Shown piece after piece: positions 8,154 to 15,746 of a DNA stretch of 21,449 nt (its first letter is position 1; every line of letters starts with the position of its first letter). Origin of the DNA: Bacilli bacterium (lineage in GTDB: Bacteria; Bacillota_I; Bacilli_A; RFN20; CAG-826); NCBI GenBank assembly GCA_016296775.1, contig JAEDIE010000023.1, forward strand, positions 1 through 21,449, in the 5' to 3' direction. The position numbers were made by a program, and so were the translations under genes. The notes under the pieces are model-generated. The model had not been told where the DNA came from. It saw only the letters and a program-made list of their open reading frames with translations, and searched no databases.

Positions 8154-9572
8154 ATGAAAAAGCAAGTATTTTTATTATTACCATTACTATTATTAACTAG
8201 TTGTTCTTTAACTAATACTTACGATTATGAAAATAAAGAATATGATGAAGGTAAGTTATTTGAAGTTGAAGAAGATTCTAATATGGTTGTTGATGGAAAA
8301 GAAGATAGTGTTTATAAAAATATTGAACCTATTACCATCTATGAATCTGAATATGATATTACTTTTACAACTAAAACTTATTTTGGTACAAATGGATTTT
8401 ATATTTATTCACATGTAGAAAATGATACGACAGTTTTTTATAACAAATATGAAAATACTGATCCATATAGAAATGATGGAGTAGAAATTCATATAAGTAT
8501 CGATACAGATGAATATTTTACTTATGAAAATTTAATCAAAAACAACAAAATTACCTTAAATACTCTTCAAATTAGAACAGATGTATCAAACAAATGTCAA
8601 ACATGGGTTGGAAACAATCAACAAACTAATAATTTATATGAATGGACTCAGTATTTTAAACCTGTTATAAGTGCTGTAAATGTTGATGGAAGAATTAATA
8701 AAAAAGATGGAGCCACTGGATATTCAATAGAATTATTTGTTCCTTATTCTAATTTTAATTTAACTAGTGCTCCTAGTAAGATTTCAATTATGCCAGCATT
8801 TAATAATGCAAATGATGATTCATATCGAAAATGGTTTACTTTAAAAGGTATGTCTCATAACCAACCTTCTAGTTGGTTAATAATTAATAACAACAATGAA
8901 ATAGAATATCCAGGAAAAGGATATGAAATTCCTTCTTTAGAGTTAACTGCTAAAGAAGATGATCCTAAATATAACAATCAATACGCAGCTATTTTAAGAG
9001 AAGTAGATGATAAAAATAAAAATAAAGTAGATAGAGTATCTTTTAAAATGTTTGTAGGAATGGATGGAATTTACACTCAATTTATTATTAAAGATAAAGA
9101 AAAGAGTTCATATTCAGATAGTATTTATGAAAATGATGGAGTTGAGTTTTATATAGATACAATTAGGGAAGTACAACCAAGTGTATATCGAACTGGAATA
9201 TATAGATTCTTAATCGATGTAGATAATGGTGTACAAACTGATTTTGCAATGGATGGATTAAATAATACTTATCCAGTTAAAATCGCTACAGCAACAAAAA
9301 TAAGTATTGAAGAAATAGAAGAAGAAACAATATATTCATATAAATATAAATATGTATTTGAGATGTTTGTTCCTTTTGAGAGTATAAATTTAAAATATTC
9401 GTCTTCTTTAATGGTTAATTCTTCTTTTGCTTATAAATCTCCTAATGAAGCAAGTTATATGGAAAGAATTGATAGTGCTAATTTAGTAAGAGAAGATTTA
9501 TTTTGTATAGATGGTAGATGGTGTTGGGATCCAGGAGCATATTGGTGGGTAAGTAAGAAAGGGTTGATGTAA
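8154..9572 (+). CDS. Surface lipoprotein with two CBM9-like carbohydrate-binding domains
   Basis: The signal peptide ends in the lipobox LTSC (lipidated C17), so the protein is anchored on the outer face of the membrane. The mature part seems to be two copies of a CBM9/DOMON-like beta-sandwich: copy 1 about 40-245 with NDGVEIHISID (107-117) and GYSIELFVPYSNFNL (189-203); copy 2 about 262-470 with NDGVEFYIDT (327-336) and VFEMFVPFESINL (401-413). The same two motifs recur in the same order with similar spacing. No catalytic signature is seen. Known: CBM9-like domains bind sugars, often chain ends, and also occur in redox or uncharacterised surface proteins. Inferred role: a non-catalytic glycan-capture protein working with the neighbouring GH43. 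It sits one base after the GH43 stop and one base before the GH127 gene. Confidence 0.75.
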   Translation: MKKQVFLLLPLLLLTSCSLTNTYDYENKEYDEGKLFEVEEDSNMVVDGKEDSVYKNIEPITIYESEYDITFTTKTYFGTNGFYIYSHVENDTTVFYNKYENTDPYRNDGVEIHISIDTDEYFTYENLIKNNKITLNTLQIRTDVSNKCQTWVGNNQQTNNLYEWTQYFKPVISAVNVDGRINKKDGATGYSIELFVPYSNFNLTSAPSKISIMPAFNNANDDSYRKWFTLKGMSHNQPSSWLIINNNNEIEYPGKGYEIPSLELTAKEDDPKYNNQYAAILREVDDKNKNKVDRVSFKMFVGMDGIYTQFIIKDKEKSSYSDSIYENDGVEFYIDTIREVQPSVYRTGIYRFLIDVDNGVQTDFAMDGLNNTYPVKIATATKISIEEIEEETIYSYKYKYVFEMFVPFESINLKYSSSLMVNSSFAYKSPNEASYMERIDSANLVREDLFCIDGRWCWDPGAYWWVSKKGLM

Positions 9573-9573
9573 T

Positions 9574-11394
9574 ATGAATAAAATTAAAGATTATAAATTA
9601 GAATACTTTAATCCTAAAGAGATAAAGTTAAATGGTTGGATTAAACATCAACTTCAAACACAAATGGAAGGATTAAGTGGTCATTTAAAAGATTTTTGGC
9701 CTGATATTTGTGATTCTTCTTGGATTGGAGGAAAAGCTGATTCATGGGAAAGAGTACCGTATTGGTTAGATGGTTATATTCCTCTTGTTTATTTATTAAA
9801 TGATAAAGAAGGAATAAAAGTTGCTAAATTTTATGTAGATAATATTGTTAATAGACAATCAAAAGATGGTTGGATTGCTCCTAGTAGTGTAGATAGAAGC
9901 ACATATGATGTGTGGGGAATATTTATTGTTTTAAAAGCATTATTAAATTATGCATCAATAAATAATGATAAAAAAGTATATGAGTCTATATACAAAGCAT
10001 TAAAATCTTTAGATAAGCATATTGATACATATCCTTTGTATAACTGGGCCAAATATCGTTGGTTTGAAGCTTTAATTGTTATTTACCCTCTTTATAAAAT
10101 TTATAAAGAGGAATGGTTAATAACTTTAGCTTCAAAACTTCATGAACAAGGATTTGATTATTTTACATATTATTTAAATGAATTTCCTAAAGAAAAATGT
10201 AAAACAAAAGAATGGACTTATTATACCCATGGTGTAAATCATGCTATGGCTGTTAAGTGTTATGCTTTATATTCTTTGTTAACTAAAAATAAGGAAGATA
10301 TTAAAAAATCAGATTATATGCTAAGTGCATTAAATAAATATCATGGAAATATTATGGGAACATTTAACGCTGATGAATGTTTAGCAGGAAAAGATCCTCG
10401 TCAAGGTAGTGAGTTATGTTTAATAGTAGAACTTATGTATTCTTTAGAGGTATTAACTCAAATTACAAAGAGTAGTAAATATTTGGATCAATTAGAAACT
10501 CTTGCTTTTAATGCTTTACCTAATGCAATCAGTAGTGATATGTGGGCTCATCAATATGATACACAAGTAAATGCTCCATTTATTAAAAGAAGTGAAACAT
10601 ATTTATGGACTAATAATGGTAGTGAAAGTAACTTATATGGATTAGAACCTCACTATGGATGTTGTACAAGTAATTTCCATCAAGGATGGCCTAAGTTTGT
10701 TCTTTCATGTTTAGCTATTAATAAGAAAGAATTATATATTAACTCTTTAATTCCTATAACTTTAAACAATAAACTATTTAAAGTTAAAATAGAAGGAAGT
10801 TATCCTTTCTTTAATAAAGTAAAAATTAAAATAGATAGTAAAATAGATACTAAATTACATTTAAATATACCTTCTACATCTAAATTTGTAGTTATTAATG
10901 ATACTAAAATTTATAAAAAAGGCTATGTTTTCTTACCTCTTTTAAAGGGAATGAATACTTTTGATATTGAAGTTATTAATGAAGCGAAGTTTATTAAAAA
11001 CTATGATGGATACTCTTTAAAAGAAGGAAATTTAGTATATGCTTTAAAGATTGATGAAAAGATTGTTCGAATTAATGAAGATCAAGCATATAAAGAGTTA
11101 CCTCATGGAGATTTTGAGTATCATAATATATCTAAATTTAATTATTGTTTAGCTTCATTTTCAAAAGATATTGCTTTACATAAAGTAAATAAAAATGAAT
11201 CACCATTTGTTAGTAAATTATATCCAAAATCATATTATTTAGATTGTTATGAAATAGATTATGAAGTAGTAGGAAACTATGTTAACTTTAAAGATAAAAT
11301 AATCTCTAAGAGAATTAAAAAAGAATTTATTCCTATTGCAATTAATAAGTTACATTTAGGTACATTAAAATTGTTAGGAGATAAAAATGAATAA
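9574..11394 (+). CDS. GH127-like (DUF1680) beta-L-arabinofuranosidase-type enzyme
   Basis: A 606-residue protein of the DUF1680/GH127 superfamily, an (alpha/alpha)6 barrel followed by beta domains. The Zn-binding Cys3-Glu set known from characterised GH127 enzymes, in which one cysteine is the nucleophile, is present: E280 and C282 in GSELC, and the adjacent C363-C364 in HYGCCTSN. The spacing within each pair matches. DE at 267-268 in the preceding loop is a candidate for the general acid/base, but I am unsure of the exact residue. NRQSKDGWI (93-101), WFEAL (163-167) and MYSLEVL (288-294) are also family-like. There is no signal peptide, so it acts in the cytoplasm on imported oligosaccharides. 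Members cleave beta-L-arabinofuranosides or, in one clade, aceric acid linkages, so the substrate stays open. It overlaps the next gene by eight bases. Confidence 0.85.
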   Translation: MNKIKDYKLEYFNPKEIKLNGWIKHQLQTQMEGLSGHLKDFWPDICDSSWIGGKADSWERVPYWLDGYIPLVYLLNDKEGIKVAKFYVDNIVNRQSKDGWIAPSSVDRSTYDVWGIFIVLKALLNYASINNDKKVYESIYKALKSLDKHIDTYPLYNWAKYRWFEALIVIYPLYKIYKEEWLITLASKLHEQGFDYFTYYLNEFPKEKCKTKEWTYYTHGVNHAMAVKCYALYSLLTKNKEDIKKSDYMLSALNKYHGNIMGTFNADECLAGKDPRQGSELCLIVELMYSLEVLTQITKSSKYLDQLETLAFNALPNAISSDMWAHQYDTQVNAPFIKRSETYLWTNNGSESNLYGLEPHYGCCTSNFHQGWPKFVLSCLAINKKELYINSLIPITLNNKLFKVKIEGSYPFFNKVKIKIDSKIDTKLHLNIPSTSKFVVINDTKIYKKGYVFLPLLKGMNTFDIEVINEAKFIKNYDGYSLKEGNLVYALKIDEKIVRINEDQAYKELPHGDFEYHNISKFNYCLASFSKDIALHKVNKNESPFVSKLYPKSYYLDCYEIDYEVVGNYVNFKDKIISKRIKKEFIPIAINKLHLGTLKLLGDKNE

Positions 11395-11848
11395 AAAACC
11401 ATATGTTTTCCCAATTATTTTATTAATTTTATCATTATTTTCAATCTCAAATAATGTACCTTTAAGTATGAATAAAGAAAATAAACAAGAATTAATACAA
11501 TATAATGGAAATGATTTAGTTTTTAATTCTTTGACGGTAACATATGATGGAAAAACTCACTCAATAATTGCTTCTTGTCCTATTGAATGGAGTGTTTCAT
11601 ATAATAAAGAAAATACATATAAAGATGTAGGAATTTATGAAATTGAAGCTACATTTAAAGATGAAACTTTTACATATGAAGATGTTAAAAAAGTAGCTAC
11701 ATTAACTATATTAGAAAAAGAAAGACCTAACTATATCCCTATTATTTTATGTTCAACTTTAATTCCTATAGGTTGTATAGGTATAAGAATAGGAACGTAT
11801 TTTTTAGTTAATTATTACAAAAAGAAAAAATATACAAAACCATTATAA
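11387..11848 (+). CDS. Small membrane protein with an extracellular MBG-like domain
   Basis: I recognise no named family for the whole 153-residue protein, but its layout is clear. An N-terminal hydrophobic stretch (6-20) forms a signal or anchor. An exposed beta domain (about 38-110) resembles the MBG/Ig-like repeats of surface proteins: VTYDGKTHSI (51-60), then WSVSYN and VGIYEIEATF (81-90), then a final LTILEK strand. A C-terminal membrane helix (about 116-141) is followed by a basic KKKK tail inside the cell. It starts eight bases inside the GH127 gene and lies 13 bases before the ATPase gene, so it is certainly part of the operon. A single exposed MBG-like unit held by one or two membrane helices could tether or space surface enzymes, or assist the transporter; neither idea has direct support. 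Confidence 0.7.
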   Translation: MNKKPYVFPIILLILSLFSISNNVPLSMNKENKQELIQYNGNDLVFNSLTVTYDGKTHSIIASCPIEWSVSYNKENTYKDVGIYEIEATFKDETFTYEDVKKVATLTILEKERPNYIPIILCSTLIPIGCIGIRIGTYFLVNYYKKKKYTKPL

Positions 11849-11861
11849 GTGAGGTAAATAT

Positions 11862-13430
11862 ATGAAAAGAATAAGTAAAGAAGAAAAGTTAAAAGAAAAG
11901 AAAATATATAAAGAAAATGAAGCTCATCATAATGATTTAATTAAGCTTGAAAAAGAACATTCTAAAGAAGAAAAAATAGCAGATCCTAACTATATAATTT
12001 CTTTAAGAAATATTAATAAGATTTACGATAATCATGTCCAAGCTGTATATGATTTCAATTTAGATATTAAAAAGAATGAGTTTATTGTTTTTGTTGGTCC
12101 TTCTGGATGTGGAAAATCAACTACATTAAGAATGATTGCTGGACTTGAAGATATTACTTATGGTGATTTATTTATGTATCAAAAATACGCTAATAATTTA
12201 TTACCAAAAGATCGTAAAATTGGTATGGTTTTTCAAAGCTATGCTCTTTATCCTCATATGACTGTTTTTGAAAATATGGCTTTTGCTTTAAGTGTTAAAC
12301 ATGTTAAAAAAGATATTATTGAAAAAAGAGTATTAGAAGCAGCAAAAATACTAGAGATTGAAGAATATTTAGATAGAAAACCAAATCAATTAAGCGGAGG
12401 ACAATGTCAAAGAGTTGCTTTAGGAAGAGCGATTGTTGCTGATTGTGATGTTCTTTTGATGGATGAACCTTTATCTAATCTTGATGCTAAACTTCGTGTA
12501 ACTATGAGAAGTGAAATTGTTAAGCTTCATGAAGCCATGGATAAAACAACAATATATGTTACACATGATCAAACAGAAGCTATGACAATGGCAAATAGAA
12601 TTGTTGTTATGTCAAAAGGTTATGTTCAACAAATTGGAACTCCTGAAGAAATATTCAATCATCCTTCAAATGTTTTTGTCGCAACTTTTGTTGGTTCTCC
12701 AAGCATGAACATTATTAATGTTAAATTAAAAGATAATAAGTTAATTTTAGACGAAAATATTTCTCCAATTATAATGGAAAAAGATTTTACAACTAAAGTT
12801 AATAATTATTATTTGAGGGAAATAGAAAGATTAAATAATATATTAGAGGAGTATAAGAATATCTTGCTTTTAAGAGAAAAAGAAAGAAGATTTAAGAAGA
12901 TTATTGATGTTGAAGGTAAGATTAGAATTGATAGATTAACTAAGTACATTAAAAAGGAAATGAGTGAGGAAATACTATCGAATTTGAATATTTCTAAACA
13001 AAATTTAATTGAAAAATATGTTAAAGAAGAACATTCAAAAGATATTATTTTTGACTTAGATAAAGTATTAAAAGAATATTTATACTTAAAAGAAAAGCAA
13101 GAAAATAATATTAAAATTGTAGACATATTATCTAACATAGAAAAATTACAAAATATGAAAAATAGTGAGGAAAAACAGCTAATTTTAGGAATTAGACCAG
13201 AAAATATTTTGTTAAATGATGATACAACAAATCATTTATTTACTTCAAAAATTGAATTAGCCGAATTATTAGGAAGTGAATATTTCATTCACTTTAAATT
13301 AGCTTCAAAAGAATTCATTGCAAAAGTAAATGCTAAAAAGAAAATGAATTCAAATGAAGAAATTAAATTTAACTTTGATAAAGAAAAAATGCATATATTT
13401 GATTCAATCTTAGAGAAAGGAATTTATTAA
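11862..13430 (+). CDS. Sugar ABC transporter ATPase (MsmK/UgpC-type) with a long helical insertion
   Basis: The ATP-hydrolysing subunit of the CUT1 importer. Nucleotide-binding motifs are intact: Walker A GPSGCGKST (79-87), Q-loop Q125, signature LSGGQ (177-181), Walker B DVLLMDEP (196-203), D-loop SNLDAK (205-210) and switch H235. After the nucleotide-binding domain the usual regulatory domain begins (VGSPSMNI, 278-284) and resumes at LGIRPENIL (442-450). At 522 residues it is about 150 longer than normal. Two parts are extra: a charged N-terminal extension of about 40 residues rich in K and E, and an insertion of roughly 120 residues (about 313-436), rich in K, E, L, I and N and probably helical or coiled-coil, splitting the regulatory domain. 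Many Bacillota share one distant ATPase among importers, so a dedicated, altered copy inside the operon is notable. GTGAGG at 11849-11854 precedes the ATG. Confidence 0.92.
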   Translation: MKRISKEEKLKEKKIYKENEAHHNDLIKLEKEHSKEEKIADPNYIISLRNINKIYDNHVQAVYDFNLDIKKNEFIVFVGPSGCGKSTTLRMIAGLEDITYGDLFMYQKYANNLLPKDRKIGMVFQSYALYPHMTVFENMAFALSVKHVKKDIIEKRVLEAAKILEIEEYLDRKPNQLSGGQCQRVALGRAIVADCDVLLMDEPLSNLDAKLRVTMRSEIVKLHEAMDKTTIYVTHDQTEAMTMANRIVVMSKGYVQQIGTPEEIFNHPSNVFVATFVGSPSMNIINVKLKDNKLILDENISPIIMEKDFTTKVNNYYLREIERLNNILEEYKNILLLREKERRFKKIIDVEGKIRIDRLTKYIKKEMSEEILSNLNISKQNLIEKYVKEEHSKDIIFDLDKVLKEYLYLKEKQENNIKIVDILSNIEKLQNMKNSEEKQLILGIRPENILLNDDTTNHLFTSKIELAELLGSEYFIHFKLASKEFIAKVNAKKKMNSNEEIKFNFDKEKMHIFDSILEKGIY

Positions 13431-13431
13431 T

Positions 13432-15213
13432 ATGAAAAAGAAAAATCTATTATGTTTATCGTTAAGTTCACTTTTATTGTTTGCTCCAATTACTTCTTGT
13501 TCATCAACTTGTAATGAAGTATCAACAACTTTAAAGTTTAATGATGCATTAATTGAACTTAAAACAAAAGAATCAATTTCTTTAATTGACTATATTACTT
13601 TTAGTGAAAATTTTTCATTATTAGAATTTAGTGTTGAAGACGAAAATATTGTAGCTATTGATAATGGAGAATTATTAGCTTTAGCAAGTGGAATAACTGT
13701 AGTTAAAGCAAAGTATGAAACATATGAAGCTTCTTTAGTTGTAAATGTTAAAAATGCTGTTGAAGCAACTGGAATCACTTTAAGTTATGAAGAATTAATA
13801 TTAAACGAAGATCAAGAAGAACAATTAGCATATGTAATTAATCCTGCTCAAGCTAGAGGACAAAAAGTTAAATTTAAATCAACCAATTCAAGTATTGCAA
13901 CTGTTGATGAAAATGGTCTTGTTAAAGGAATTAAGGCAGGAAAAGCTATCATTATTGCCTCTTTAGAAAATGGTGTAGCAAGCGGATGTTTAGTAACAGT
14001 AAATGGATTTGAATTTAAAGATTTATCTACTTTTGTTACACCTGATCAATATAATATGCCTGTTAAAGAAAAATGTGGATTCCAAGCTTCTGCTGTAGAT
14101 ACAGGTTTATATTTGTATAGTTATCAAATTGGAACTAAGAAGTTTGTTGATAATAAAGATAATGATGCTAAATGGAAAAATGCAAGTCACGTTGAATATG
14201 AAATTTGGAATGGAGATTTTGGATATGGATGGGATGGAACTTATATTGCTATGTGGCAAGATGGAAGTTACTACATCAATAGCGAGAAAAACGTTAAGGA
14301 ATTAACTACAAAAGTTAAATTTACTGATTTAGATAATGGAAAAATTAAAGCTGAATACTTTATGTTTATTGGATTTAATAACAATATAAATAGTTCAGAT
14401 CCAGCTTATGCTTATATTAAATACAATTTCTTTGATGCTGAAGATAATAAAACACCATATAATGATGATGATTTTATTAATTTTAAAGATGATAGAATGG
14501 TTCATACACATGCTGGACAATCAGTTAGTGTTCATGATGCTGTAGATGGAGTTGATAATCCTCATCAAGTTACTTGGGCTAATAAATTTAAGAGTCAATT
14601 CTCTACATTAGGTTTAAGTAAAGAAAATCTTACTTTATTTATTGGTGATTCTTATTTTGAAACTGAAGGTTGGTGGAAAACATTCTATACAGATTATGCT
14701 TCTAAAAATGTATTTAGTAGTGCAATTGGCGGAACAAAATCTTGGGAGTGGACTCATTATTTAGATGATTTAGTAAAACCATATGAAGATAGTAATGGAA
14801 AGATTAAAAATATTGTTGTTCATCTTGGTTATAATGAAATTGTTGGATGTAATACTACTTTAACTAGTGCCATTTTAGAATCTCATATTACTAGTTTATT
14901 GGAAAAGATTCATTCTCAATATAGTGAAACCAATATTTATTATTTTGGTATTGGAGCTAGCTCTTATTTTGATACAGTAGCAGATAAAAAACAAAGATCT
15001 GAAGAAGTTGACGCCTTAACAAAAGCTTATGCAAAAGATAAAACTTGGTTAACATTTATAGATACTAATGATTTAGTTAGAGCATATATGAATGATAATC
15101 CAGGATATAGTAAGGCAAGTTTTTATAAAGATAATACTCATCCAAAGAATGAAAATTATAAGTATTTTATGGATGCTTTAACTGAAGCTGGTTGTGTAAT
15201 TAGCGATAAATAA
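13432..15213 (+). CDS. Lipoprotein with bacterial Ig-like domains and an SGNH/GDSL esterase
   Basis: The signal peptide ends in lipobox ITSC (C23), so this is a surface lipoprotein. Residues 30-108 are a beta domain with BIG2-like features (ENIVAIDNGELLALASG). Residues 112-190 are a clear BIG2 domain (ITLSYEELILNEDQEEQL, then NSSIATVDENGLVKGIKAG). Residues 200-360 form a beta-sandwich of CBM9/DOMON character (HVEYEIWNGDFGYGWDGTY). The C-terminal part (395-593) is an SGNH hydrolase with all four blocks: GDSYF with nucleophile S407, AIGG (G433), LGYNE with N468, and DNTHP with D567 and H570. Such enzymes often remove acetyl groups from plant glycans, which would make a decorated glycan accessible to the glycosidases; that substrate is inferred. 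It is the last gene of the operon, one base after the ATPase stop and just before a strong terminator. Confidence 0.85.
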   Translation: MKKKNLLCLSLSSLLLFAPITSCSSTCNEVSTTLKFNDALIELKTKESISLIDYITFSENFSLLEFSVEDENIVAIDNGELLALASGITVVKAKYETYEASLVVNVKNAVEATGITLSYEELILNEDQEEQLAYVINPAQARGQKVKFKSTNSSIATVDENGLVKGIKAGKAIIIASLENGVASGCLVTVNGFEFKDLSTFVTPDQYNMPVKEKCGFQASAVDTGLYLYSYQIGTKKFVDNKDNDAKWKNASHVEYEIWNGDFGYGWDGTYIAMWQDGSYYINSEKNVKELTTKVKFTDLDNGKIKAEYFMFIGFNNNINSSDPAYAYIKYNFFDAEDNKTPYNDDDFINFKDDRMVHTHAGQSVSVHDAVDGVDNPHQVTWANKFKSQFSTLGLSKENLTLFIGDSYFETEGWWKTFYTDYASKNVFSSAIGGTKSWEWTHYLDDLVKPYEDSNGKIKNIVVHLGYNEIVGCNTTLTSAILESHITSLLEKIHSQYSETNIYYFGIGASSYFDTVADKKQRSEEVDALTKAYAKDKTWLTFIDTNDLVRAYMNDNPGYSKASFYKDNTHPKNENYKYFMDALTEAGCVISDK

Positions 15214-15236
15214 TTTAAAATTTAAAACCTCCAGTT

Positions 15237-15281
15237 AAAAGCGTAGCAAAGATAATTTATTTTTAAAATGCTACGCTTTTT
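15237..15281 (+). terminator. Rho-independent terminator of the glycan operon
   Basis: A perfect 12-bp stem (AAAAGCGTAGCA, 15237-15248, with TGCTACGCTTTT, 15269-15280) with a 20-nt AT-rich loop, the 3' arm running into a T-run. It lies 24 bp after the esterase stop. The flanking A- and T-runs allow termination from either side, though there is no active gene on the minus strand here. Confidence 0.85.
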
Positions 15282-15397
15282 AAATGGGAAAAATACGTGA
15301 AGAAATATATTATTTATAAGGAAGATCTAAAAATTTATTTATTATAAGGTAATTCTTAGAAGTAACATTATTGGTAATCTAAATACTAGTATCAATT

Positions 15398-15590
15398 TTA
15401 TTTTATAAACCTTAATAAAAAGTCAGAAATACCAATAATAATGAATTCAATTTCATGATATGTTTCTTCTAAAGGTTTATTAATAACAATAATTTTTTGA
15501 GAGCCATTTTTAAGAGATATTAATATTCATTTCTTTTATTATTCAAATCTCTTTTTTCATAGAATTCTATGTTTTTTTCGATTACAAATT
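15398..15590 (-). pseudogene. Possible decayed short coding sequence
   Basis: On the minus strand an open stretch of 42 codons (about 15526 down to the stop at 15398-15400) encodes protein-like sequence including GSQKIIVINKPLEETYHEIEF and ending ISDFLLRFIK, but it has no start codon. Immediately upstream in another frame lies NIEFYEKRDLNNNKRNEY and then a stop. Together they look like one gene broken by a frameshift and missing its beginning. I do not recognise the family. In DNA this AT-rich an open run of this length can also be chance. Confidence 0.22.
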
Positions 15591-15732
15591 AATTTTTATT
15601 AAAGTTATGGTTTGAATAAATGAATACAGTTAATACAATTTATTAGAAATTAAATAAAAATATTTAAAAAAATATAAAAAAATAATAAATAGATAATGAT
15701 AAAAATATAAAGAAAATAGATGATAAATATAT

Positions 15733-15738
15733 TATAAT
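15733..15738 (+). promoter_or_regulatory. -10 element of the tgt-queA-queH operon
   Basis: A perfect TATAAT eight bases before the tgt ATG (15747). Transcription would start at about 15745-15747, giving a leaderless or nearly leaderless message, in keeping with the absence of any Shine-Dalgarno. No good -35 is visible. A second candidate, TATAAA at 15706-15711, would give a leader of about 30 nt, also without a ribosome-binding site. Confidence 0.45.
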
Positions 15739-15746
15739 TTATTGCT

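Larger units (their letters stand above)
15282..15746. other. AT-rich intergenic spacer before tgt
   Basis: About 465 bp with no complete gene. It holds the possible minus-strand remnant described separately (15398-15590), then a stretch of A-runs from about 15640 leading to the tgt start. I see no RNA gene, array or strong inverted repeat beyond the operon terminator. Confidence 0.6.

Noticed and set aside
8227..8418. Plus-strand open frame of 63 codons in a second frame
   Set aside because: It is contained in the CBM9-like lipoprotein gene and its I/L/M/K-rich product is typical of a shifted frame in AT-rich DNA.
12809..13138. Minus-strand open frame of 109 codons opposite the ATPase insertion
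   Set aside because: Its S/L/F/I-rich product is what the complement of K/E/L/N codons gives. The plus frame is continuous with conserved domains on both sides.
13590..13778. Minus-strand open frame of 62 codons within the esterase gene
   Set aside because: No start signals and no protein-like motifs; it is opposite clear Ig-like domain coding sequence.
15640..15746. A-run-rich stretch considered as an origin or repeat array
   Set aside because: No repeated unit of fixed length, no DnaA-box-like sequences and no replication genes nearby; it looks like an AT-rich promoter region.
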